Positions 38,801-44,092 of a stretch of DNA of 64,000 bases are shown in pieces. The notes beneath the pieces are model-generated. The model did no database searches. It was not told where the DNA came from and was given only the letters and a program-made list of their open reading frames with translations. The stretch is from CAWGCE01 sp964480915. GTDB taxonomy: Bacteria > Planctomycetota > Planctomycetia > Pirellulales > Pirellulaceae. Numbering within the stretch: the first letter of the stretch is position 1; each line of letters begins with the position of its first letter. The translations under genes and the position numbers were made by a program. The stretch spans positions 3,447 through 67,446 of the forward strand of contig CAYZRS010000026.1 of NCBI GenBank assembly GCA_964480915.1, read 5' to 3'.

Positions 38801-40459
38801 TTCAACGCCAGCCTCAGTTCGGCCGGTTGGACGGAAACCAGCCCCGGCGTTTACGAATTCACCATCGGTTCCTTGGCGGTCGGCGAAACGGGTTCAGTCC
38901 AGTTTGCAGTCACAGCTCACGATCCCGTCTCGGCTGGTGCCACGCAGATCACCAACAGCGCCAGCATCTCCGATGATGGTACGAACGGAGCTGATCTGAA
39001 TATCGGTGACAACATCGCGACCGATACAACGCCCCTACGGACCGCACCCGACTATGTCATTCAAAAAGATGACGGACTGACTCAAGCGACGCCGGGTCAA
39101 ACGATTACCTACACGATCACCGTTTCCAACGTCGGTGGCAGCGATGGAACGGGCGTCGTTGTGATGGATTCGTATCCACTGGGCCTGATGGAGACAGTCG
39201 TGGCTGATCAGGGTGGCATCGTCGACGCCACGACGGGGACGATTACTTGGAACCTGGGCGATCTTGCGGCCGGCCAGACCGTCACGTTGACCGTCACCGG
39301 ACAGTTGATCGGTGCGGCTCCGGCGGGTGTGGACGATTTCACCAACGAAGTCGAAGTGGGTGACGACGGTGCCGGTGGACCCGACCCGACGCCCGATAAC
39401 AATCAGGACGACGATACCGACATGCTGATCGCCGCGCCCGACCTCACGATCGAGAAGACCGATCATGGAAGCGAAGGAATCTTGGGTGATACGGTCATCT
39501 ACGATCTGATTTATCGAAATCAGGGCAATCAGGACGCAACCGGCGTCGTGATTACGGAAACGCTACCGCCCGGAACCTCCTTTGACGCGAGCAACAGCTC
39601 GGCCGGGTGGATCGATCTGGGCGGTGGGAATTACGAATTTGTGGCCGGATCGGTTTCTGTCGGAGAGGTCCGCACGATCCAGTTTGCCATCATTGTCCAG
39701 GACGAGCTGCAAGCGACGCTAACGATCCGCAACACGACCACGATTGGCGACGACGGCACCAACGGTGCCGATCCGACGCCCAACGACAACTGGGCCACGG
39801 AAGAGACGCCTCTCGGAACCGGCGTAATCGAAGGCAACGTGTTTGACGACGTGGACAATGATGGGGTTTTCAGCGGCTCCGACGCACCCTTGTCGGGCGT
39901 TACCATCACGCTTGAGGGTGACGATATCTTTGGCAATCACTATTCCTTGACGACCGTTACGGACGCCAACGGCCACTACGAATTCACCGGCCTACCGACA
40001 GGCGTTTATCGCTTGACTCAGCAGCAACCGGCCGGCTTCGTCGATGGGCAGGACTCGACCGGGTCGCCCGGCGGTCTCGTCTCTGGCAATGACGAAATCA
40101 CGATTAACCTGATGGGGGGAGAGAGTGCTCCAGCGAACAATTTCGGTGAGGTTGCCGAACCGGACGCGAATGTCGTCTCGAAACGCGCTTTCCTCAGCTC
40201 TCGCTTCACCATTGGCTACAGCGACGTGGCGGGCAGCATCGATGCGGCAGTCGGCGAGCAGCCGCACGCTCCGGATGCCTATGTCGAGTCGGCCATCGAG
40301 AGTGACGACGGGACCGTGCAGAGGACGGTCGGCCGAGGTGGTGCGCGCACCTTCCGAGTGGACGAAACCGAAGCGGATGATGTCGTCCCAGCACCGGCCT
40401 CGCAGGGATACTGGCGATCGTTCCTCAGCAGCCGCCTATTCCGGTCGGAACGCGAATAG
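23870..40459 (+). CDS. Giant surface protein: DUF4347, IgGFc-binding-like region, about 35 DUF11 repeats, SdrD-B-like domain
   Basis: 5,529 residues from one uninterrupted frame. Order: a short N-terminus with the LExR-type motif LEDRTLFDA (about residue 26); DUF4347 at about 68-229 (LLIIDAG..., LHIVSHGQ, ILLYGCNLSG); a region at about 240-704 resembling IgGFc-binding N-terminal domains of surface proteins (YDHHEDGYEAD, WYLLRPT); and a divergent DUF11 unit at about 707-840. Then come 34 DUF11 units of about 131 residues (843-5317), and an SdrD-B-like carboxypeptidase-regulatory fold at about 5319-5430 (DVDNDGVFSGSD, TDANGHYEFTGLPTG). The tail carries FLSSR twice (near 5445 and at the C-terminus). 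Each repeat ends in an Asp-rich stretch such as DDGANGTDEDPSDN, so the protein is very acidic and may bind calcium. Adhesin or S-layer-type cell-surface role is inferred from the domains. Its stop overlaps the convergent dockerin gene by 35 bases. Confidence 0.93.
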   Translation: MSVFDFFKFRLSSRSSERAIDLQQLEDRTLFDAFPLVDPALAITPAETDGMLFQVANELATDQADVTRELLIIDAGVSDAGSLVADWQGRGETYDVVVLESGRSGVEQVTELLDGYDALDALHIVSHGQDAGFQLGSDWVTLESIARFQGAIESWGDAISLDGDILLYGCNLSGSEAGIELVEEIAQLTDADVAASDDVTGHERLNGDWDLEFAVGVIEAAVPFSGELQSTWRSQLGPPIQEFFVPMRESEIYDALVDIYTAATVDPDIETVIGITATRDNTIITYDHHEDGYEADIAAPVQASTQVWGDGNPANGSAPGLVGDIINAGDIVILQNLVPEFPGAVNYFDGSDRFVTDQLVAATRAGWSPTPGTVLAGTVEVTDTSRWGTSYEIPIGEDTANVFAQYEYTGLYVMAAVDGTVVDIDFDGDGTVDVMTTLNQGDSYHVDGGVLQGATVESTEPVQVDLITGDRASLVDSRWYLLRPTAEWSNAYINPVGTTAATDPATIVFYNPNATDITVDVETQGGTVPVLVPAGDSGVYVMPAPVGGEVSGAYVTSQGGEDFYAVMTMDSDAAHTAYDWGFSLLPEQGLTPMVVAGWAPGSEDLSVNGSPVWITATSATDLYIDFDGDPSTGSLVDPFGNRYDELRSVNALESERVFDSSDNDQSGLRVYTVDGTVLASAWGLDPDIGGPGLPYLDLGTIVLPFPVPTVTKVAALSNDVSANGLFDPGDTIVWTITITNNDGFDMTGVVSFDDVPSNTTYVANSTTVNGAGVADDSVGATIMPMDEGGLATADIGPGGTTIITFETTLNLPLPVYTMVENTVLVSSNLGTTGASVELPINLAPNLAVAKDDGGISTTPGGSVIYTIDYENLGTNNATGVVLTETLPANSSFDAANSTTGWIETGPGTGVFEYTVGGLNVGANGSVMFAVLVDDPLAAGVTQISNSVSIADDGSSGTDSDLTDNSSTDTTPVTAAPDLVVTKDDGAISVAAGASVVYTINYSNTGSQGATGVVVTESLPVGATFDAANSTAGWIESPVGSGTYEFTVGSLASGSGGSLAFAVLVDDPVAAGVNQLVNNVAIADDGTNGTDEDPSDNTDSDTDSLVAAPDLYVTKDDSQTVVAAGGSAVYAISYGNDGSQDATGVVLTETLPAGVTFDAANSSAGWSETAPGSGVFTLSIGSLASGASSSVNFAVTINDPQAAGVDQIVNNVSIADDGANGADEDVSDNSDSDTDTVTAAPDLFVTKDDGNGAVAAGDSVSYTINYGNDGTQGATGVVLTETLPANAAFDAANSTAGWTETAPGSGVFTWSIGALASGASGSVTFAVIVDDPQAAGVDQLINTVSIADDGANGTDEDGSDNSDGDTDALTAAPDLFITKDDGLMVVAAGQGVVYAINYGNDGSQDATGVVITETLPANAMFDAANSTSGWTETAPGSGIYTFSIGALASGASGNVNFAVIVDDPQAAGVTQLVNSVAIADDGANGVDEDPSDNSDNDTDSLTAAPDLFITKDDSLTVVTAGADVIYSINYGNDGSQDATGVVITETLPIGATFDAANSTAGWAETAPGSGVYTFNVGALASGASGSVNFAVSVNDPQAAGVDQLVNNVSIADDGANGTDEDLSDNDDNDVDTLTAAPDLFVTKDDGASVVAAGDLLVYTINYGNDGTQGATGVVLTETLPANATFAAANSTAGWTETAPGSGVFTFSVGSLAAGASGSVDFAVIVDDPQNAGVEQLVNNVAIADDGSNGADEDPSDNSDADTDTVTAAPDLFITKDDGQSVVSAGDRLVYTINYGNDGSQDATGVVITETLPSNAAFDAANSTAGWTETAPGSGVFTFSVGALASGSSGSVAFAVIVDSAQAANVDQLVNNVSIMDDGANGTDEDLSDNTDVDTDGLVAAPDLVIVKDDGNTVVAAGDSLIYTINYSNAGSQNATGVVITETLPTGATFDAANSTAGWIETAPGSGVYTFSVGALNVGASGSVAFAVTVDDPQSAGIDQLVNNVSIADDGSQGADENPANNSDTDTDVLTAAPDLFIAKDDGATVVAAGDSLSYTINYGNDGTQGATGVVITEVLPTGATFDAAGSTAGWTETAPGSGIYTLSVGGLASGASGSVTFAVTVDDPQAAGVDQLINNVSITDDGSNGADEDASDNADSDTDTLNAAPDLFVTKDDGLMIVAAGSSAVYTINYGNDGTQGATGVTLTETLPSNASFDPANSTAGWTETAPGSGIYTFSIGALAAGAGGSVDFAVMVDDPQAAGVDQLVNHVSIADDGSNGVDEDPSDNSDGDTDALTAAPDLFITKTDGLTAVTAGANLIYVINYGNDGSQDATGVLISETLPTGVTFDAANSTPGWTETAPGSGVFTFSVGALASGDGGTISFAVTVNDPQEAGVEQLVNSVTIADDGLNGADEDLSDNSDSDIDTLLAAPDLFIVKDDGETVVAAGDSVIYTINYGNDGTQGATGVVITETLPVGATFDAANSSAGWTETAPGSGTFTFNVGGLASGASGSVAFAVLVDDPQDAGVDQLINNVSIADDGANGADEDPSDNSDDDVDTLTAAPDLFISKDDGATVVTVGNSVVYTINYGNDGTQGATGVVITETLPAGATFDAANSTAGWVETAPGSGTYQFTVGGLASGLSGSVTFAVVVDDPLAAGIDDLVNNVAIADDGTNGPDEDPSDNSDVDTDVIDAVPDLFVTKDDGLTEVNPGNVVTYTINYGNIGDQGATGVVLTEALPAGSAFNAAGSTAGWTETAPGSGLFQFAVGSLAADATGSVTFSVVVDDPIAAGIDQLINNVTIADDGTNGTDSDLTNNSDDDIDVVIAGPDLFVTKDDSDTLVTTGDTVVYVINYGNTGSQDATGVVLTETLPVGSTFDAANSTAGWTETAPGSGVFEFNVGALAVNATGSVNFAVTVNDPQDAGVDNLVNTVAIADDGANGPDENLADNSDTDSDVLDATPDLYISKDDGQAVVVVGDVVIYTIDYGNDGNQGATGVVITETVPVGSAFDAANSTAGWTETAPGSGVFEFNVGSLPADTMGSVAFAVVVDNPIAAGIDDLVNNVSIADDGANGVDPDLSDNSATDVDVIDAEPDLFVNKDDGVGVVTVGDLVIYTINYGNDGSQGATGVVLTETLPAGSSFDAANSTAGWTETSPGSGVFQFDIGALPSGTSASVAFAVIVDNPVAAGIDQLINNVTISDDGTNGPDEDPSDNMDSDVDTLNANPELSITKDDGIGTLNAGDGTAYTINYANTGSQGATGVVLTETLPTGTTFDAANSSAGWVETAPGSGLFQFTIPSLVAGGSGSVQFAVVVDNPLAAGIDQLINTVTISDDGTNGPEADFSDNTATDTDGVVAAPDLYVSKSDGDASVTPGGLAIYTISYGNDGTQGATGVTLFELLPANTVFDPTNSSPGWTESFPGEYELAIGDLASGETGTATFAVIVNSGIPSGVPAIENLVQIVDDGANGLDEDDEDNRGFDDTPLITAPDVMVTKTDGGITASPGDTVVYTLTYANVGNVGTANVVVTEFLPNNSTYDAASSTIGWTEVSPGVFEFSIDTLAAGESGTIDFAVIVDDPLTPGVTQLVNNATIVDDGVSGADANPNNNDAMDSTPLVAGPDLYVLKDDGQTVVRPGDALVYTINYGNNGTRGATGVVLTETLPVGATFDAANSTAGWVETAVGSGLFELTVGPLLVGATGSADFAVVLDDPLAAGIDDLVNNVSITDDGANGADENLADNNASDTDIVNAAPNLFITKDDGQTVAQAGDQLVYTINYGNNGDQDATGVILTETLPAGTTFDAANSSAGWMQVSTGVYRLTLGALAVGETGSVTFTVNVDNPVAAGLNQLVNNASIADDGTNGPESNSGDNNAIDTDTLNAAPDLWVTKDDGGATVTPGGAIIWSIQYGNDGTQDATDVVLTETLPANATFNATDSDSRWSETAPGSGVYELQLGALAAGQMNAVAFAVNVNSTIPGGVTTIDNIVGIADDGLNGPDEDPADNTHSDDTPIISAVDLVVTKSDGGVTATAGDVVTYTLSYSNQGNIGATGVVITETVPTNSSFDPVNSSGGWVESPVGSGNYVFSVGSLAAGGSGSVMFAVVVDDPLAPGVTLLNNTASISDDGANGADANPGDNLTADDTPLIAGPDLFIMKDDGESVVVAGQALTYTINYGNDGSQDATGVVITETLPAGLSFDPANSSAGWVETAAGSGLFTYNVGSLLAGSNGSITFAVIVDDPLASGVEQLVNNVSIADDGANGLDEDPSDNTATDTDTVDAAPNLYVVKDDSQTSVAPGDVLIYAINYGNDGSQDATGVVLTESLPMGTTFDPAGSSTGWAETAPGSGVFEYTIGGLAAGSHGTLTFAVTVNQPLAAGIDQLVNSVTIADDGTNGAEVDLSDNSDNDIDTVIAAPDLVVTKEDGGVNVTPAGIVTWTIHYANVGSQDATGVVLTEMLPANTTFDAAGSDAGWAETFPGSRIYTYAVGDLAAGQSASVLFAVRVDASIPSGVPAIDNTVTIADDGTNGGDEDPTNNSDSDSTPVVSAPDLVLTKSDAGFSAMPNDTVIYTLSYSNVGNVDATGVVITEQLPLGTTFAAVNSSTGWIETAPGSGLYTYAIGNLASGDAGTVTFAVTINDPLMAGLEAVENSAHISDDGANGPDANDLNNVATDDTPITAAPDLFVLKDDGNVIVAAGDTLIYTINYGNAGTQNASGVVLTETIPLGTMFDGANSDPGWTETSPGSGVYEFAVGSLLVNETRSLQFAVIVDDPLAPTIVQLLNAVTISDDGTSGPDENPADNSDSDIDVFDMAVDLSVVKDNGQIIATAGETLVYSIQYANNGSATATGVILTETLPQGTTFDSQASSAGWSETTPGSGTYTLSIGTLTAGETGSVEFAVVVADTWAAGIQQLLNEVTITDDSASGADLNPADNRYEEIDLLEVAPDLSLVKDDGNATVLAGGDIVYTLTYANHGQQEAVGVVITENLPANSTFNASLSSAGWTETSPGVYEFTIGSLAVGETGSVQFAVTAHDPVSAGATQITNSASISDDGTNGADLNIGDNIATDTTPLRTAPDYVIQKDDGLTQATPGQTITYTITVSNVGGSDGTGVVVMDSYPLGLMETVVADQGGIVDATTGTITWNLGDLAAGQTVTLTVTGQLIGAAPAGVDDFTNEVEVGDDGAGGPDPTPDNNQDDDTDMLIAAPDLTIEKTDHGSEGILGDTVIYDLIYRNQGNQDATGVVITETLPPGTSFDASNSSAGWIDLGGGNYEFVAGSVSVGEVRTIQFAIIVQDELQATLTIRNTTTIGDDGTNGADPTPNDNWATEETPLGTGVIEGNVFDDVDNDGVFSGSDAPLSGVTITLEGDDIFGNHYSLTTVTDANGHYEFTGLPTGVYRLTQQQPAGFVDGQDSTGSPGGLVSGNDEITINLMGGESAPANNFGEVAEPDANVVSKRAFLSSRFTIGYSDVAGSIDAAVGEQPHAPDAYVESAIESDDGTVQRTVGRGGARTFRVDETEADDVVPAPASQGYWRSFLSSRLFRSERE
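26396..39820 (+). repeat. Tandem array of 34 DUF11-coding units, about 394 nt each
   Basis: Each unit starts near an (A/G)PDL(F/Y)(V/I)(T/V)KDDG block and continues with YTINYGNDG, ATGVV(L/I)TETLP, FDAANSTAGW, ETAPGSG, FAV.VDDP and an Asp-rich end. I count 34 starts from 26396 to the SdrD-B-like domain, plus one divergent unit before them. Units 3-20 are close to one another in protein sequence; units at both ends diverge. Synonymous sites differ between most units, so the array is mostly old, with some recent copying (see 28931 and 29327). Confidence 0.85.
33920..38653 (+). repeat. Second-order repeat: a block of four DUF11 units repeated three times
   Basis: Block starts are 33920, 35486 and 37070, ending at 38653: 522, 528 and 528 codons. 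Within each block the first unit has V.PGG or V.PAG and an IPSGV/IPGGV segment and ends in a DDTP/DSTP-type sequence. The second has KTDGG/KSDGG/KSDAG and N-GN (NVGN, NQGN) and ends in DSTP/DDTP. The third has a GSGLF/GSGVY...LL(V/A) segment. The fourth opens APNL in blocks 1 and 2 and shares GTTFD. Confidence 0.7.
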
Positions 40460-41477
40460 TCGCGTGAGCGATCACCAACAGTGCCAGCATGAGCAGGTTG
40501 GATGCTGGTTCTGGCACCGCGTTGGTCGGTCGGTCTGCGGTGGTGAACTTGTGGGTGTTCCAGTGGATAAAGTCGGCGCCATCCACACTGCCGTCGGCGT
40601 TGAAATCACCTGAACACCACGCGGCGGTCGCCGTGAATTTGTGTTCGTTCCACAAGACAAAATCGGTGCCATCAACGGCCCCGTCGAGATTGGCATCCCC
40701 GGGTAAGTAAGCATTGCCCGATCCCAAATTGATGGCTCCAGCTTGGACCAACCACTCGTTTAAGTCGTCTCCGTCGACCGCATCATCGCCGGTCATGTCG
40801 AACGATGGATGGTTTGTTTCGGCTGCGATTTCGGCCACCAGGGCGTCGACGTCCAGGCAGGTGAGTCGATCGTCCAAATTGAAATCGGGCCTTGGCAGCA
40901 ACGTCGCGTCCAGCGTCGGGCCGAAGTATCCGTCGTCGCGATCGTTTGTACTGGCAGCCGGGAAACCGGGAGGTGATGCATTTCGCACCGTCGTCAACGT
41001 GATGCCGGGCAACGTGGTGGCGGTGGTCAGGTAGCGGATGCGATCGCAATCGCTTGGCCCGCAGGAAGGGTCGTCGGCGCCGATCACGTAATGGCCACGC
41101 CGCAGGACGATCGGATCGATCTCCTCGAGTAGCCATTGGCCGTCGGCAGCGGTTGTGGCGGCTGCGGTGCTCGAATTGCTGATGACCGCGGAGGCCAAGA
41201 GTTGGCGGTCCTGATCGTCGGTCCAGACGCGTACCAAGTGGTTGTGGTTGAGCCCCGCACCACCAAAGAGGAAGTCGTCGAAAAAACCGAGTCGACTGAC
41301 TCTCATCGGGTGCGTCACTTCGAAACTGAAACCGAACGTCGCATTGGCCTGAAAGAGACTTCCGGCTACTCCCGTGAAATCCAAAACGATCTCTGCGTTC
41401 AGCGACGCCGCTGTGAGCAAGACGGTGGCAAGTGATAGGAGGATACGGGCAAATTGCGATTGGAGCGGCTGAACCAT
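40425..41477 (-). CDS. Secreted protein with dockerin-like EF-hand repeats and PEP-CTERM-like tail
   Basis: 350 residues. The signal peptide (FARILLSLATVLLTAASLNA) is followed by a beta-rich domain of about 190 residues (FGFSFEVTHPMRVSRLGFFDD) that resembles DUF4082-like carbohydrate-associated modules. A planctomycete dockerin-type block comes next with the EF-hand-like loops DFNLDDRLTCLDVD, DMTGDDAVDGDD, DANLDGAVDGTD and DFNADGSVDGAD. Near the end VPEP, a hydrophobic stretch (LLMLALLVIAHA) and a short basic part form a PEP-CTERM-like sorting tail. The ATG at 41477 is chosen because the signal peptide starts there. It is convergent with, and overlaps by 35 bases, the giant surface gene. Confidence 0.8.
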   Translation of the reverse strand: MVQPLQSQFARILLSLATVLLTAASLNAEIVLDFTGVAGSLFQANATFGFSFEVTHPMRVSRLGFFDDFLFGGAGLNHNHLVRVWTDDQDRQLLASAVISNSSTAAATTAADGQWLLEEIDPIVLRRGHYVIGADDPSCGPSDCDRIRYLTTATTLPGITLTTVRNASPPGFPAASTNDRDDGYFGPTLDATLLPRPDFNLDDRLTCLDVDALVAEIAAETNHPSFDMTGDDAVDGDDLNEWLVQAGAINLGSGNAYLPGDANLDGAVDGTDFVLWNEHKFTATAAWCSGDFNADGSVDGADFIHWNTHKFTTADRPTNAVPEPASNLLMLALLVIAHATIRVPTGIGGC

Positions 41478-41787
41478 GGGGGTTGTTCCTGAAAAACAAA
41501 CGAGGGGATGGCTGGGGTGGTCTTCAGGTTTAACTGCGCCGGGTTGTCCAAAATCCACAGGTAGCTTCGGAAACGTGTAACGCTAGGACGTTAGTTTGAT
41601 CATGGGAGCTCCGTCGCGCTACGACGAACTCGTCGGCGGCGGGCTACGGGGCCGCTCCCAGAGCCGTCGTTTGCACTGGATTCTGAAGTCGGGACTCGTC
41701 CGATCAGGAACAGCGGGATGCGATTCGCATCAATGGCCGGTGCGAGCTCAAATGGATCGAATTCACTTCACATCGATTGGAATTTCT
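41478..41787. other. Divergent intergenic region
   Basis: 310 bp between the divergent dockerin gene and beta-propeller gene. The plus-strand frame is open from 41596, but the part before 41788 lacks conservation and signal features, so I treat it as untranslated. No hairpin or operator stands out. Confidence 0.4.
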
Positions 41788-42855
41788 ATGAAACGACCAT
41801 CACTCCCGTGGTTCTTGCTCGCTTTTGCGGCACTGCATACGTGCGCTAGTCAAGCTCAGCAGGAGACCGGTTCCCACGGCACTCCAGCTGCCAGCGATAG
41901 TGATTCGGAGGCAGCGGCCAAGCAGACGGAAGTTGATCCGTATTTTCATGAATCGTCAGAGTTGACAAGCAGTGCCGGCCCGCAAGTCATCACGCGCAGC
42001 GTTCGGCAGGACAGCAGCGGTCGGTTCTGGTTCGCGACGTGGGGCGGAATCGTGCGCTACGATGGGACGAAGTTCACTAACATCACGAACCAAGCAGGGC
42101 TCAGGCGTTACCGTGCATTTAGCCTGTTTGAAGACGATCAGAACAATGTTTGGATCGGTACCTGCGGAGCGGGCGTGTATCGATACGATGGAAATACTTA
42201 CACCAATTTCACCAAGAAAGATGGCTTCGTCGACGACACCGTCCTATCGATCATGCAAGATCGCGACCACAACCTCTGGTTTGGCGGCCTTGGCTTAACA
42301 AAATACGATGGCACGACTTTCACGTCGTTTACCAAAGAAGACGGCTTTACCAATGCCGACGTCAACTCGATTTCACAAGCGCCGGACGGAACCCTTTGGT
42401 TGGGAACGCGTGGTGCGCTGTTCCGATACGATGGCGACACGTTCGTCAACTTCACCGAAGAGCAAGGGTTGGCCATTGATAGCTATATCCCGACATTGAT
42501 CGATCGGCGGGGGCACCTGTGGTTCAGCGGTCAAAATGGGCTCTATCACTACGACGGCAAGCGGGTAAAGCACCTCTTCGAGTCGACGTGCTTCTCGCTC
42601 ATGGAAGATTCGCACGGCAATATTTGGTTTACCGGCGTCGTGGATGAAGGGACCTCGCCACGACAGGGGATGAGTCTTCTTAACCGATTTGATCCGACGG
42701 CCGGAATTGAAAACATCCGAACGGCCAGTGAGCAAATTGAGGTCAAGGCAGGTCGCGGCATTTTCGAACTCTTCGAGGACAAGCAGGGCGGTATCTGGTT
42801 TGGCTCAGGACGCGGGGTCGGCCGGATCGATGGCAATACGGTTCGCTATTTCTGA
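41788..42855 (+). CDS. Secreted beta-propeller protein with two-component-regulator-propeller-type repeats
   Basis: 355 residues. A signal peptide (PSLPWFLLAFAALHTCASQA) is followed by a Ser/Asp-rich linker and about six propeller blades with the pattern D..G..WFAT..G..RYDG..FTNFT. Examples are SSGRFWFATWGGIVRYDGT, NNVWIGTCGAGVYRYDGN, GTLWLGTRGALFRYDGD and GHLWFSGQNGLYHYDGK. These are the repeats found in the periplasmic half of hybrid two-component sensors, but here there is no kinase, TM helix or DNA-binding domain, so it is a free secreted propeller. The ATG at 41788 is chosen for the signal peptide. Function unknown. Confidence 0.8.
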   Translation: MKRPSLPWFLLAFAALHTCASQAQQETGSHGTPAASDSDSEAAAKQTEVDPYFHESSELTSSAGPQVITRSVRQDSSGRFWFATWGGIVRYDGTKFTNITNQAGLRRYRAFSLFEDDQNNVWIGTCGAGVYRYDGNTYTNFTKKDGFVDDTVLSIMQDRDHNLWFGGLGLTKYDGTTFTSFTKEDGFTNADVNSISQAPDGTLWLGTRGALFRYDGDTFVNFTEEQGLAIDSYIPTLIDRRGHLWFSGQNGLYHYDGKRVKHLFESTCFSLMEDSHGNIWFTGVVDEGTSPRQGMSLLNRFDPTAGIENIRTASEQIEVKAGRGIFELFEDKQGGIWFGSGRGVGRIDGNTVRYF

Positions 42856-43009
42856 GCCGGTCGTCGAGCAGTTCAACAGCCGCTGCACGCCGCTCTTGTT
42901 GCTGATCTGAAGCCGCAGGCGAACCCGGGTGGAGTTTGCGAGACCTGTGGTCCATCGGCTCGCCTGCGGATACGAGTTGCCTGCGCCCTCCCAAGGACGG
43001 CACGAGCGC

Positions 43010-43786
43010 CTAAATCGTGCCAAGATCCAGAGAAGCCGCGATTAAACCGACAGCGGGATCAATCTGAATCGTGGCAGCGACCAGATGGACGTCGCCGAAC
43101 TCGAATCCACGTTCCCCGGCGACATCGACGGTCGCGGCATCAACGCCGGCTGAGCCATTGGCCCGCAGCCGTCCGATGTTGGCGGCGAAGAACAGCAAGT
43201 CGTCGCCAGCTCCCATGCTCACGATCGCTTTGTCATTGAATACGCTGTCGACAACCGCCACTTCGTCCGCACTCCGTCCTGTGTTGATGGCGGTGCGGTC
43301 CGAGCCGACTTCGCTCAGGCCGATCTCATCGGCGCCAGCGCCGGTGCGGATGGTGAAACGGTCGTTGATGCGGCCTCTGCGGAACATGATTGCGTCGTCG
43401 CCGCCTCCTGTGCGAATGTCGGCGTCATCACCGACGGCTAGGTTTTCAATCGCCACTTCGTCGTCTCCATTCCCCAGGCGAATGCGTAGGTCATCCGGCA
43501 CGTCGACCCGGTTCAATCCCAATTTGTTGTTGCCGTCGCGGAGGTGGATGCGAATATCGTCGGTCACGCCGGCCACGACGATCGAACTGTAGCCGTTCAC
43601 GGACGTTCCGTTCGCCGCATAGAGCGCGAATTCGCCGTCGACCCCTGTGCCTTGGATGATCAGCTCGTTGTTGCCGTCGTCACCTTCGATGATGAGATCG
43701 CCGCTATTTACCGACACCGAGACATCCCCGGCCATCATCTGTCGTGTTTCGAGTTTCTCGGCAGTCAGGTCGATCGATTGAGTCAT
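43010..43786 (-). CDS. Surface protein with LExR-type N-terminal motif and RTX-like glycine/aspartate repeats
   Basis: 258 residues. The N-terminus MTQSIDLTAEKLETRQMMAGDVSV has the planctomycete LExR motif followed by a small hydrophobic/Ala stretch, seen in exported proteins lacking a classic signal peptide. The body holds about seven degenerate repeats of the type GDGDDEV / GGGDDAI / GAGADEI / GAGDDLL that would stack as a parallel beta roll or helix and may bind calcium. The RTX nonapeptide GGxGxDxUx is only loosely matched. The ATG at 43786 is preferred over 43942 because the LExR motif then lies about 12 residues from the N-terminus. Function unknown. Confidence 0.65.
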   Translation of the reverse strand: MTQSIDLTAEKLETRQMMAGDVSVSVNSGDLIIEGDDGNNELIIQGTGVDGEFALYAANGTSVNGYSSIVVAGVTDDIRIHLRDGNNKLGLNRVDVPDDLRIRLGNGDDEVAIENLAVGDDADIRTGGGDDAIMFRRGRINDRFTIRTGAGADEIGLSEVGSDRTAINTGRSADEVAVVDSVFNDKAIVSMGAGDDLLFFAANIGRLRANGSAGVDAATVDVAGERGFEFGDVHLVAATIQIDPAVGLIAASLDLGTI

Positions 43787-44092
43787 GATGGGGCGCTTTC
43801 TCTTGCTGGTGTGGTACGGGCTGGCCGCACAGTTGCGGGTAGATGCATAACTGCGGCGTGGCGAGAGAATCCACAAAAAAAGAACGCCTGTTCGGAATCG
43901 GCGCGATACGAAGGCCTCTTCCACTCGCAATCTGATGGGCATTGGCCACCGCTGCGTTAGCCGATCGATTCGAAGATCGGTGCGGAAAAGCTGTGGAAAA
44001 CCTTCGCGTGCGAGCAGTTACGTGTCGAGGCGGCACTGCAAAGTGCCGTTAAGACGAGGAAAAAACACTCTCTGCTGCAAAAGAAGGTAATC
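43787..44092. other. Divergent intergenic region with a hairpin near the MddA-like gene
   Basis: 306 bp. CGGCACT (44031-44037) pairs perfectly with AGTGCCG (44042-44048) around GCAA, about 45 bp before the next start codon; no T-tract follows. The rest shows nothing I can interpret. Confidence 0.4.

Noticed and set aside
26396..39820. Regular repeats considered as a CRISPR-like or satellite array
   Set aside because: The period is about 394 bp, each unit is protein-coding in one frame, and there are no short direct repeats with spacers.
43010..43786. RTX toxin
   Set aside because: The Gly/Asp repeats only loosely match the RTX nonapeptide, and there is no type I secretion gene or toxin domain.
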